Positions 1-7,285 of a stretch of DNA of 64,000 bases are shown here, in pieces. Location of the stretch: assembly GCF_006716675.1 (NCBI RefSeq), contig NZ_VFPM01000004.1, forward strand, positions 62,001 to 126,000. The letters are read 5' to 3'. The DNA comes from Humibacillus xanthopallidus (lineage in GTDB: Bacteria > Actinomycetota > Actinomycetes > Actinomycetales > Dermatophilaceae). Position 1 is the first letter of the stretch; each line of letters opens with the position of its first letter. A program made the position numbers and the translations under genes. The notes below the pieces were generated by a model that was not told where the DNA came from, made no database searches, and saw only the letters and a program-made list of their open reading frames with translations.

Positions 1-1698
1 GAACGTCCGACCGTCGGCATAGTCGTAGCGCAGGGTGGCGACCACCGACGAGGGTGCCTCGCTCGTGACCTGGGAGACCTGGACCCGGCTGATGCTCCCC
101 CAGAACCGGTCGTAGTAGGCGCGGCTCGTCGCCGTCGTGCGCTGGTAGCGCTCGGTCAGCCGTGCCCAGCCCGCGTCGGTGTTGCCCGGGAGCAGCGCGT
201 AGTAGTCGCGGACCGCCCGGCTCAGGGCGCTCGCCGTCACCGCGCCGCCGCCGGCCGGGGGTGCAGCGGTGGTGCTCGGTGCGGGCGCCGAGCTCGTCGC
301 AGGCGGCGTGCCCCTGTGGGTCGGGGTGGGCGACGCGGGACGTGAGGTCGGTGATGCGGCGGCCGAGGAGGAGGAGGACGCGGAGGTCGGTGCGGGCGAG
401 GCCGTCGACGACGGGGAGGTCGCAGCGGTGACGCGTGGTGCCGGTGCCGCCTCGCTCGCGGGGTCGTTCGCGCGCTGCACGGCCCAGACGGCGAGGAGGA
501 CCAGCACGAGGGCGCCCGCCAGGACCGCAGCCCCGCGCCGACGCCGCCTCGCGGGGTCGACGAGGTCGCCCGGTGCTCCGGGTGCGCCGGGTGGCGCCCC
601 CTCCGGCCCGGCATCGGGCGCGGGAGCGGGAGCGGGAGCGGGGGCCTGCTGGACGGCGGGAGTTCCGAGGGGCGCGGAAACGGGTGCGGAGTCAGGTGCG
701 GAGACGGGCGGCGGGGGCGGATCGCTCGGCAGCTCGACGGTGTGACCACCCTGCGCTCCGAGGCCTCCGGCGCCCACGAGGGCTGCGCCGGCGACGGGCA
801 GCACCTTCGTCGACCCCGGCCGCTCGCCGGCACCCGCAGCGTCACCGGCACCGGCACCCGCACCGGCACCCGCAGCGGCCCGGTCGGCCAGGCGTGACAG
901 GGCCCGCGATGCCTCCTCCATCGTCGGCCGCCGATCCGGGTCGGCGTCGAGCATCGTCAGCAGGACGTCGGCGAGCGCACCCTCCTGCCGCGGCGGGTCG
1001 ATCGTGCCCGACGCGACCTTGTGCAACAGGGCCATCGGGTTGTCGCCGGCCCCGAAGGGCGGCGTGCCCTCCGCCGCGGCATACAGGGTCGCGCCGAGGG
1101 AGAAGACGTCGGACGCGGGGGTCGAGCTCGCCCCGCGCGCCACCTCGGGTGCGAGGTAGGCGGGCGTGCCCGTCAGCATGCCCGTCGACGTCAGCGAGAC
1201 GTCGCCGAAGGCGCGCGAGATGCCGAAGTCGGTGATGAGGGCGGTGCCGTCGTCGGTGATGAGGATGTTGCCCGGCTTCACGTCGCGGTGCACGATGCGC
1301 GCCGCGTGCGCTGCGGCGAGGGCCGAGGCGACCTCGCCGCCGACCTTGGCGACGCGCAGTGGCGGCAGGGTGCCCTCTGCCCGGAGGAGCTCGTGGAGGC
1401 TGCGTGACGGGATGTACTGCATGACGAGGCACGGTTGCCCCTCGTGGTCCACCACGTCGAAGACGGGCACGGCGTTCGGGTGGTCGAGCCGGGCCGTGAT
1501 GCGGGCCTCGCGCATCGCGCGCTCGTGCGCGACGGCGGCCTCGTCCTCGGGGAGGTCCGCGAGCGCGCGCAGCTGCTTGATGGCAACGGCGCGGCTCAGC
1601 CGCTCGTCCCAGGCCAGCCACACGTGGCCCATGCCGCCAGACCCGATGCGGTGCTGCAGTCGGTAGCGACCTGCCATGAGGTCCCGCTGCTCGCTCAC
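1..1698 (-). CDS. Ser/Thr protein kinase, transmembrane (C-terminus cut by window edge)
   Basis: PknB-type membrane kinase. The GTG at 1698 has GAGGAG about 8 nt upstream; an in-frame ATG lies at 1677. Visible motifs are the glycine loop IGSGGMG near residues 18-24, Lys41 in VAIK, catalytic HRDVKPGN (Asp139), DFG (Asp157) and an APE-type activation segment. After the kinase domain comes a long Ala/Pro/Gly-rich cytoplasmic linker, one membrane helix around residues 388-408 and a Ser/Thr/Ala/Pro-rich external stalk. The stalk leads into a small extracellular domain that is still open at base 1, so the protein has at least 566 residues. The linker (about bases 590-690 and 850-890) is made of short GC-rich repeats. 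Substrate unknown. Divergent from the DUF1992 gene. Confidence 0.93.
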   Translation of the reverse strand, partial: MSEQRDLMAGRYRLQHRIGSGGMGHVWLAWDERLSRAVAIKQLRALADLPEDEAAVAHERAMREARITARLDHPNAVPVFDVVDHEGQPCLVMQYIPSRSLHELLRAEGTLPPLRVAKVGGEVASALAAAHAARIVHRDVKPGNILITDDGTALITDFGISRAFGDVSLTSTGMLTGTPAYLAPEVARGASSTPASDVFSLGATLYAAAEGTPPFGAGDNPMALLHKVASGTIDPPRQEGALADVLLTMLDADPDRRPTMEEASRALSRLADRAAAGAGAGAGAGDAAGAGERPGSTKVLPVAGAALVGAGGLGAQGGHTVELPSDPPPPPVSAPDSAPVSAPLGTPAVQQAPAPAPAPAPDAGPEGAPPGAPGAPGDLVDPARRRRRGAAVLAGALVLVLLAVWAVQRANDPASEAAPAPRVTAATSPSSTASPAPTSASSSSSAAASPTSRPASPTPTHRGTPPATSSAPAPSTTAAPPAGGGAVTASALSRAVRDYYALLPGNTDAGWARLTERYQRTTATSRAYYDRFWGSISRVQVSQVTSEAPSSVVATLRYDYADGRTF

Positions 1699-1836
1699 GT
1701 CTTCGCTCCTCGTCACTCGACCGGCTTCTTCGCACGCAGGCCATCGGCAGACCCACGCCCTCGTCCAGTGCACGTACCCCGCCGGCAGCGGATCGCACCC
1801 TGCAGTGCTGCCCGCCATGCGGCATACGGAATCGTC

Positions 1837-1842
1837 TAGCGT
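1837..1842 (+). promoter_or_regulatory. -10 box of leaderless promoter for DUF1992 gene
   Basis: TAGCGT ends 7 nt before the ATG at 1850. That spacing puts the transcription start at or beside the start codon, and no ribosome binding site is present. Confidence 0.55.
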
Positions 1843-1849
1843 GGACGCC

Positions 1850-2359
1850 ATGGCTAGTCAGCCCTCGTGGGAGAGCCCCGTGGAGAAGCAGATCCGCGAG
1901 GCGCAGGAGCGCGGCGACTTCGACAACCTGCCCGGCGCGGGCAAGCCGCTCGACCTCAGCGACTCGGGCGACCCCGACTGGTGGCTCAAGCGTTTCGCCG
2001 CGCGCGAGAACCTCGATCTCGGCGGTGCGCTGCCCGGTGCGCTCGCGCTGCGCAAGGAGGCGGCGGGCTACCCCGCATCCCTGGCCGATGTGCGCACGGA
2101 GGCGAACGTCCGCGAGGTCATCGAGGACTACAACAAGCGCGTGCTCGCCGACCGGCTGCGACCCGCGGTCGGCAACCTGCCGCCCATGATCGCGAAGACC
2201 CTCGACGCCGACGAGATGGTCGCCCAGTGGCGCGTCCTCCGGGACGAGGTCGAGGAGCAGGAGCGGCAGGCGCGTGCCGAGCGCGAGGCGGCGCAGCGCC
2301 TCGAGCACGAACGCGAGGACCGCAGGCCGTGGTGGCGGCGCCTCCTTGGTGGCGACTGA
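1850..2359 (+). CDS. DUF1992 (DnaJ-homologue subfamily C member 28 type) protein
   Basis: The 169-residue product opens with the family signature: a PVEKQIREAQERGDFDNLPG stretch followed by GKPLDL. DUF1992 is a domain of unknown function shared with eukaryotic DNAJC28. The C-terminal third is charged and probably helical (many Glu/Arg), ending in a Trp/Arg-rich tail. The ATG at 1850 is chosen because it begins the conserved domain and has a -10-like TAGCGT 7 nt upstream. Longer in-frame extensions to 1676 would overlap the kinase promoter region and have no homology-like sequence. It is transcribed divergently from the kinase; no functional link is visible. Confidence 0.85.
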   Translation: MASQPSWESPVEKQIREAQERGDFDNLPGAGKPLDLSDSGDPDWWLKRFAARENLDLGGALPGALALRKEAAGYPASLADVRTEANVREVIEDYNKRVLADRLRPAVGNLPPMIAKTLDADEMVAQWRVLRDEVEEQERQARAEREAAQRLEHEREDRRPWWRRLLGGD

Positions 2360-2495
2360 CCCGCGCCTGACCCTGCCTGACCTCTCGCGACCTACCCAAG
2401 GGCGGTGCCGCCGTGTCACGATCGGGTGTCCCGAGGTGACCCTCGGCGCCGACCCACCGCACGCTCCGTCCCAGATGTCCGTCGCAAAGGTGCGC

Positions 2496-3680
2496 ATGAC
2501 CACAGCCTCCGGACTCGAAGCCGCCCTGACGGCGTTCGAGGATCCCGCAGCCAAGGCGCGTGACCTCCTGCGCCTGCACCGCACGTGGTCGCACACGCGT
2601 GAGGTGCCGCAGGGTGCGCGCGGGGTGGTGGCCCGGTCGTGGCTGCGGCAGACGCCGGAAGGCGACAAGGTGTCGCGCCCGATCTCCGACGACGCCCTGC
2701 TCGGACGCCGCGAGCGGTCGCAGCTGCTCGGCTCGGTCGTGCCGTTGCTCAAGGAGCGCCTCCTCCCGCTCGCGCACGAAGCCGGCAACGAGCTCGTCAT
2801 CAGCGACGACGAGGGCTACCCGCTCTGGATGTTCGGCCCCTCGCCCGTGCGCCGGCAGAGCGACGGCCTCGGCTTCGTCGAGGGCGCCCGCTGGCGCGAG
2901 GGCGACGTCGGCACCAACGCGCTCGGCACGGCGATGGAGGAGCGGCGTCCCGTCCAGATCTTCGGTCCGGAGCACGCCCGTGAGGACCAGCACGCGTGGG
3001 TCTGCACGAGTGCCCCGATCCTCGACCGCCGAGCCCGTATGCCGCTCGGCGTCGTCACGCTGAGCGGTGCCTTCCGCACCGCCCACCCCCACACGCTCAT
3101 GCTCGTGACGATGGCCGTGCGCGAGGCGGTCGAGAAGCTCGCGGGGGAGCACGACCGCGACCTGCGCCGGGTCGCGCGGGCGAGTGAGCCGTATGCCGGC
3201 GCCGGACGTTTCGTCGTCGTCGACCGTCACGGGTGGGTGGCCCGGGCGGAGGGTTACGGCGTCGGCGAGCGGGTGTGGGTGCCGAGCAGCCTGCGGGCCG
3301 GCTCGCTCTGGGTGCCCGAGATCGGGCAGGTGCGGGCGGAGGCGATCAGCGGCGGGTGGGTGCTGCACGAGGACGTCGCGCTCGCCGCCGCCGTGCGGGT
3401 GGAGGTCGTGCGGCGCCCGCCCGCGCACGTCGTCGTCGCGAGCGGCGACACGACCGTCGAGGTGCCGCTCAGCGAGCGCCACGCCGAGATCGTCGCCCTG
3501 CTCGCGGAGCACCCGGCGGGCCTCGACACGGCCGCCCTGATGTCCCGGCTCGACGGGGTGGGCTCGCCCGTCACGATCCGCGCCGAGATGTCCCGGCTGC
3601 GCAAGCGCCTCGGCGGGCTCATCGAGAGCCGGCCCTACCGCCTCACCGCCCCGGCCACGGTGCGCCCCGACCCCACCTGA
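2496..3680 (+). CDS. GAF-domain transcriptional regulator (AcoR-like, no AAA+ domain)
   Basis: 394-residue putative regulator. The N-terminal half resembles the GAF sensor region of AcoR-type activators, including a conserved region near residues 80-210 (GNELVISDDEG, WREGDVGTNALGTAM). The C-terminal part, after about residue 300, looks like a winged helix-turn-helix (LSERHAEIVALLAEHP, then MSRLRKRLGG). No AAA+ sigma-54 activation module is present, as usual for actinobacterial members. The ATG at 2496 is preferred over 2475 because AAAGG lies 5 nt upstream of it. The next gene on the same strand is a flavin monooxygenase with a TGCAAC direct repeat in its promoter, so local control is a reasonable inference. 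The effector is unknown. Confidence 0.8.
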   Translation: MTTASGLEAALTAFEDPAAKARDLLRLHRTWSHTREVPQGARGVVARSWLRQTPEGDKVSRPISDDALLGRRERSQLLGSVVPLLKERLLPLAHEAGNELVISDDEGYPLWMFGPSPVRRQSDGLGFVEGARWREGDVGTNALGTAMEERRPVQIFGPEHAREDQHAWVCTSAPILDRRARMPLGVVTLSGAFRTAHPHTLMLVTMAVREAVEKLAGEHDRDLRRVARASEPYAGAGRFVVVDRHGWVARAEGYGVGERVWVPSSLRAGSLWVPEIGQVRAEAISGGWVLHEDVALAAAVRVEVVRRPPAHVVVASGDTTVEVPLSERHAEIVALLAEHPAGLDTAALMSRLDGVGSPVTIRAEMSRLRKRLGGLIESRPYRLTAPATVRPDPT

Positions 3681-3695
3681 CCCCCCACACGCACA

Positions 3696-3814
3696 CAATC
3701 GAAAGAGCAGTTCGTCGCCGTCGTGCGCGCCGGCGCGGCCCCGTGGGAGGGCGACGAACTGCTCTTTCGATTGCCGCCCGGGGCGCTCGCCCACCCGACG
3801 AACTGCTCTTTCGA
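3696..3814. repeat. REP-like inverted repeat locus 1
   Basis: Three copies of the 19-bp word TCGAAAGAGCAGTTCGTCG: 3699-3717 on the + strand, 3752-3770 and 3796-3814 on the - strand. The first two form a hairpin with arms of about 24 bp around a GC-rich loop. The locus fills the gap between the GAF regulator and the monooxygenase. Related loci are at 5699, 40884 and 62655. No transposase or poly-T tail is nearby. Confidence 0.9.
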
Positions 3815-3821
3815 TCGGGGG

Positions 3822-3837
3822 TGCAACGTTCTGCAAC
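3822..3837 (+). promoter_or_regulatory. TGCAAC direct-repeat operator candidate upstream of monooxygenase
   Basis: TGCAAC at 3822-3827 and again at 3832-3837, exactly 10 bp apart, which places both half-sites on one face of the helix. A -10-like TAGCGT follows at 3863-3868, so a protein bound here would sit at or just upstream of the -35 region. The neighbouring GAF-HTH regulator is the obvious candidate binder (inference). Confidence 0.45.
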
Positions 3838-3907
3838 TCTGTCGCGGCCGGCGGCGGGCTCCTAGCGTCTGCCGGAACGACCCACCACGTGGACAAAGGA
3901 GTTGGCG

Positions 3908-5689
3908 ATGGGTGAGCAGCTGACGGCGGGCGCCTGGCTCGAGAGCTTCGGCGAGGCCCTGGCCTCCGGTGAGACCGACCGGGTGACAGACCTCTTCGGT
4001 GAGGAGTGCTACTGGCGCGACCTCATCAGCATGACGTGGAACATCCACACGTCCGAGGGGCGCGACGCGATCGCGACCATGCTCGGCAGCGTCGGGACCG
4101 GCGCCTGGCCCGGAGAGCTGGTGACCACCTCGGAGTCGCAGGCCGACGGGGTGGCCGAGGCGTGGTTCACCTTCGGCAACGCGACCTTCACGGGCAAGGG
4201 CCTCGTCCGCGTGCGCGACGGCAAGGCGTGGACGCTCCTCACGAGTGCCCAGGCCCTCAAGGACCACCCTGAGCCGTCGGGAACGCGCCGGCCGCGCGGC
4301 GCCGAGCACGGGGTCAACGTCTCGACCGAGAACTGGCTCGACCGGCGCCGGCAGCAGGTCGAGTCCTACGGCGTCGACGCCGAGCCCTACGTGCTCGTCG
4401 TCGGCGGCGGGCAGGGCGGCATCGGGCTCGCGGCCCGGCTGAAGCGTCTCGACGTGCCGACGCTCGTCATCGACAAGTACCCCCGGCCGGGCGACCAGTG
4501 GCGCAGCCGCTACCACTCGCTCTGCCTGCACGACCCGGTCTGGTACGACCACATGCCCTACCTCCCCTTCCCCGACCACTGGCCCGTCTTCACCCCCAAG
4601 GACAAGATGGGCGACTGGCTGGAGAGCTACACCACGGTCATGGAGCTCGACTACTGGAGCAACACCGAGGCGACCTCGGCCTCCTTCGACGACGCCACCG
4701 GCACGTGGACCGTCCACGTCACGAGGGAGGGTCGTGAGGTCGTGCTCCACCCGTCGCAGCTGGTGCTCGCGACGGGCATGAGCGGCATACCGAACGTGCC
4801 GACCCTGCCGGGGCACGACGTCTTCCGTGGCGACCAGCACCACAGCAGCAAGCACCCCGGAGGGGCGCGCTACGCGGGCAAGAAGGTCGTCGTCATCGGG
4901 TCGAACAACTCGGCCCACGACATCTGTGCCGACCTGTGGCAGAACGGCGCCGAGCCGATCATGCTCCAGCGCTCGAGCACCCACATCGTGAAGTCCGACT
5001 CGCTCATGGACAAGGTGCTCGGACCGCTCTACTCCGAGGAGGCCGTCGCCGCCGGAATCGACCACGAGACAGCGGATCTCGTCTTCGCCTCCATCCCCTA
5101 CAAGATCCTCGCGGACTTCCAGCGACCGGCGTTCGACGCGATCCGCGAGCAGGACAAGGACTTCTACGCCGCACTCGAGGCCGCGGGCTTCGACCTCGAC
5201 TTCGGCGACGACGACTCGGGCCTCTTCCTCAAGTACCTCCGGCGCGGGTCGGGCTACTACATCGACATCGGCGCCTCGGAGCTCATCGCCAAGGGCGCGA
5301 TCCGGCTCGTGCGAGGGCAGGTCGACCACCTGACCGAGCACGCCGTCGTGCTCGCGGACGGCACTGAGCTCGAGGCCGACGCCGTCGTCTACGCCACCGG
5401 CTACGGCTCGATGAACGGCTGGGCCGCGCAGCTCATCAGCCAGGAGGTCGCCGACACCGTCGGCAAGTGCTGGGGGCTCGGCTCCGACACGACGAAGGAC
5501 CCGGGGCCGTGGGAGGGCGAGCTGCGCAACATGTGGAAGCCCACGCAGCAGGACAACCTGTGGTTCCACGGCGGCAACCTCCACCAGTCGCGCCACTACT
5601 CCCGCTACCTCGCCATGCAGCTCAAGGCCCGGCTCGAGGGGATCGACACACCGGTCTTCGCACTCGCCCCGTCGCACCACAAGGCCTGA
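3908..5689 (+). CDS. Flavin-dependent monooxygenase with N-terminal NTF2-like domain
   Basis: 593-residue FAD/NADPH enzyme of the flavin-containing/Baeyer-Villiger monooxygenase superfamily. Residues 1 to about 110 form a SnoaL/NTF2-like domain. A Rossmann FAD motif VVGGGQGGIG follows near residue 161, then WRSRYHSLCLHDP, the fingerprint-like FRGDQHHSSKH, a second nucleotide motif VVIGSNNSAHD near 327, and VVYATGYG near 493. The classical FxGxxxHxxxW fingerprint lacks its final Trp, so it is closer to the N-oxidising/YUC-like branch. The ATG at 3908 has AAAGGAG 6 nt upstream; an upstream TTG at 3902 has no spacing. The gene is bracketed by two copies of the REP-like hairpin and sits downstream of the GAF regulator. 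Substrate unknown. Confidence 0.88.
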   Translation: MGEQLTAGAWLESFGEALASGETDRVTDLFGEECYWRDLISMTWNIHTSEGRDAIATMLGSVGTGAWPGELVTTSESQADGVAEAWFTFGNATFTGKGLVRVRDGKAWTLLTSAQALKDHPEPSGTRRPRGAEHGVNVSTENWLDRRRQQVESYGVDAEPYVLVVGGGQGGIGLAARLKRLDVPTLVIDKYPRPGDQWRSRYHSLCLHDPVWYDHMPYLPFPDHWPVFTPKDKMGDWLESYTTVMELDYWSNTEATSASFDDATGTWTVHVTREGREVVLHPSQLVLATGMSGIPNVPTLPGHDVFRGDQHHSSKHPGGARYAGKKVVVIGSNNSAHDICADLWQNGAEPIMLQRSSTHIVKSDSLMDKVLGPLYSEEAVAAGIDHETADLVFASIPYKILADFQRPAFDAIREQDKDFYAALEAAGFDLDFGDDDSGLFLKYLRRGSGYYIDIGASELIAKGAIRLVRGQVDHLTEHAVVLADGTELEADAVVYATGYGSMNGWAAQLISQEVADTVGKCWGLGSDTTKDPGPWEGELRNMWKPTQQDNLWFHGGNLHQSRHYSRYLAMQLKARLEGIDTPVFALAPSHHKA

Positions 5690-5698
5690 TCCTCACCA

Positions 5699-5854
5699 TC
5701 GAAAGAGCAGTTCGTCGCCACCGCGGCGCGCCCCCACCAATCGAAAGAGCAGTTCGTCGCCGCCGAGCGGGCCTGTGCGGTCGCGTGGAAGGGCGACGAA
5801 CTGCTCTTTCGATTGCCATCGGGGGGGCGGGCAGCCGACGGAGTGCTCTTTCGA
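5699..5854. repeat. REP-like inverted repeat locus 2
   Basis: Four copies of the 19-bp word: + strand at 5699-5717 and 5741-5759, - strand at 5794-5812, and a degenerate - strand copy at 5836-5854 (AACT changed to GAGT). The middle pair makes a long hairpin. The locus lies between the monooxygenase stop and the rhodanese operator, so the monooxygenase gene is flanked on both sides by this element. Confidence 0.9.
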
Positions 5855-5867
5855 TGGGGGGCGACGG

Positions 5868-5886
5868 ATACCCAGAGGGGTATGGT
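5868..5886 (+). promoter_or_regulatory. CsoR/CstR-type operator overlapping the rhodanese -10 box
   Basis: ATACCC-agag-GGGTAT (5868-5883) is a perfect 6-bp inverted repeat with a 4-bp centre, the layout known for CsoR-family repressors, including the persulfide sensor CstR. Its right arm overlaps TATGGT (5881-5886), a good -10 box, so repression by occlusion fits. A sulfur-transfer gene follows. No CsoR-family gene is in the window, so the repressor must be encoded elsewhere. Confidence 0.7.
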
Positions 5887-5917
5887 GGTAGCGACTCGCA
5901 CCACCGAAGGAGCCCTC

Positions 5918-6379
5918 GTGAAGATCCGACCCGCATCCGCCGCACTCGTCCTCGTGGCCGTCCTCGCGGGCGGAGGCGTCGCGGCCTGCGGTGCGGATCC
6001 GGCGCCGCAGGGGACGACCACCGCCACCAGCGTCACCAGCGCCGCGGTCGCACCATCCTCCGGGGCCATGGTCGACGCCGACACCTTCGCCGCCGCGCTG
6101 GCCACCCCGGGCACGACCGTCGTCGACGTGCGCACGCCCGCGGAGTACGCCCAGGGCCACCTCCCGGGTGCCGTCAACATCGACGTCTCGGCGCCTGACT
6201 TCGCGACGCGCATCGCCGCGCTCGACCGGGCCGGGTCGTATGCCGTCTACTGCCACTCGGGCAACCGGTCGGCCGCCGCGGTGGCCGCGATGACCGGCGC
6301 CGGTTTCACCCACGTCTACCATCTCGCGGGCGGGATTGGGGCGTGGGCGGATTCGGGCCGCTCAGTCGTCACGGGCTGA
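5918..6379 (+). CDS. Rhodanese-domain lipoprotein
   Basis: 153-residue sulfurtransferase-like protein exported as a lipoprotein. The signal peptide ends in the lipobox GVAAC (Cys24). A single rhodanese domain follows (VVDVRTPAEYAQGHLPGAVN) with the active loop CHSGNRS, catalytic Cys near residue 111. Such proteins carry sulfane sulfur from thiosulfate or persulfides to acceptors; here this would happen on the outer face of the membrane. The GTG at 5918 has GAAGGAG at good spacing. A CstR-like operator over the promoter suggests induction by reactive sulfur species (inference). Convergent with the HAD gene. Confidence 0.88.
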   Translation: MKIRPASAALVLVAVLAGGGVAACGADPAPQGTTTATSVTSAAVAPSSGAMVDADTFAAALATPGTTVVDVRTPAEYAQGHLPGAVNIDVSAPDFATRIAALDRAGSYAVYCHSGNRSAAAVAAMTGAGFTHVYHLAGGIGAWADSGRSVVTG

Positions 6380-6414
6380 GGCCGCAGGTCGCCCAGCGGC
6401 CACCCGCTGACCCC

Positions 6415-6450
6415 GCGGTATGCCGCGTGGCGGGCCGCACGGCATACGGG
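6415..6450. terminator. Possible bidirectional hairpin between convergent genes
   Basis: GTATGCCG (6418) and CGGCATAC (6440) form an inverted repeat between the convergent rhodanese and HAD genes. The stem is imperfect. It uses the overrepresented GTATGCC word. Confidence 0.4.
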
Positions 6451-6454
6451 ATCG

Positions 6455-7252
6455 TCAGCTGGGGTCGGGGTCGCCCACGAGCTCGACGAGGTCGGCCACG
6501 GAGTCGACGACCCGGGTCGGGCGGTAGGGGAAGTGCTCGATCTGGGCGCGGCTCGTCGATCCGGTGAGGACGAGCACGGTGCGGAGGCCGGCCTCGAGGC
6601 CGCTGATGATGTCGGTGTCCATGCGGTCGCCGACCATGAGCGTCGTCTCGGAGTGGGCGTCGAGCCGGTTGAGGGCGCTACGCATCATGAGCGGGTTCGG
6701 CTTGCCGATGTAGTACGGCTGGCGGCCGGTGGCGGTGGAGATGAGGGCCGCGACCGAGCCGGTCGCCGGGAGGGTGCCGGCCGGGCTCGGCCCGCTCGGG
6801 TCGGGGTTGGTCGCGATGAAGCGGGCTCCCTTCTCTATCAGGCGGATTGCGCGAGTGATCGCCTCGAAGGAGTAGGTGCGCGTCTCGCCGAGCACGACGT
6901 AGTCGGGGTCGCGGTCGGTCATGACGTAGCCGACGTCGTGCATCGCCGTGACGAGCCCCGCCTCGCCGACGACGTAGGCACTGCCCTCCGGGCGCTGCTC
7001 CGCGAGGAACTGCGCGGTCGCCAGGGCGGAGGTCCAGATCGCCTGCTCGGGCACGTCGATCCCGCTGCCGCGCAGGCGAGCCGCGAGGTCGCGGGGGGTG
7101 AAGATCGAGTTGTTGGTCAGCACGAGGAAGCGCTTGCCCGACGCCTTGAGCACCTCGACGAACTCGGACGCCCCCGGGATGGCGTCCTCCTCGTGGACGA
7201 GCACGCCGTCCATGTCGGTGAGCCAGGTGTCGACGCGGCGGTGATCGGTCAT
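6455..7252 (-). CDS. HAD-IIA family hydrolase (NagD-like phosphatase)
   Basis: 265-residue HAD phosphatase. Motif I is LTDMDGVLV (nucleophile Asp), followed by LVLTNNS (motif II Ser/Thr), a C2 cap, and the C-terminal KPNPLMMRSAL and VGDRMDTDI motifs typical of NagD-like sugar- or nucleotide-phosphate phosphatases. Length and motif order are normal. The ATG at 7252 follows a -10-like CACAAT 6 nt upstream on the minus strand, suggesting a leaderless mRNA. It is convergent with the rhodanese gene and upstream of the ROK regulator on the same strand. Physiological substrate not evident. Confidence 0.9.
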   Translation of the reverse strand: MTDHRRVDTWLTDMDGVLVHEEDAIPGASEFVEVLKASGKRFLVLTNNSIFTPRDLAARLRGSGIDVPEQAIWTSALATAQFLAEQRPEGSAYVVGEAGLVTAMHDVGYVMTDRDPDYVVLGETRTYSFEAITRAIRLIEKGARFIATNPDPSGPSPAGTLPATGSVAALISTATGRQPYYIGKPNPLMMRSALNRLDAHSETTLMVGDRMDTDIISGLEAGLRTVLVLTGSTSRAQIEHFPYRPTRVVDSVADLVELVGDPDPS

Positions 7253-7258
7253 GGACCC

Positions 7259-7264
7259 ATTGTG
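7259..7264 (-). promoter_or_regulatory. -10 box of leaderless promoter for the HAD gene
   Basis: CACAAT on the minus strand, 6 nt from the ATG at 7252, with the same geometry as before the genes at 1850, 37125 and 52739. Confidence 0.45.
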
Positions 7265-7285
7265 GTGGGCCTGCGCCGCCCGCGG

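Noticed and set aside
842..2800. Minus-strand open frame of 652 codons spanning the kinase start and DUF1992 gene
   Set aside because: It covers the kinase gene in another frame and the DUF1992 gene in antisense; composition is Arg/Ala/Pro-rich without motifs.
2496..3680. Sigma-54-dependent activator function for the GAF regulator
   Set aside because: There is no AAA+ domain with Walker motifs or GAFTGA, and actinobacteria generally lack sigma-54.
3902..3907. TTG start for the monooxygenase
   Set aside because: It has no spacing to the AAAGGAG ribosome site, whereas the ATG at 3908 is ideally placed.
3696..5854. CRISPR-like array at the repeated 19-mers
   Set aside because: Copies are inverted, irregularly spaced and few, and no cas genes are in the window.
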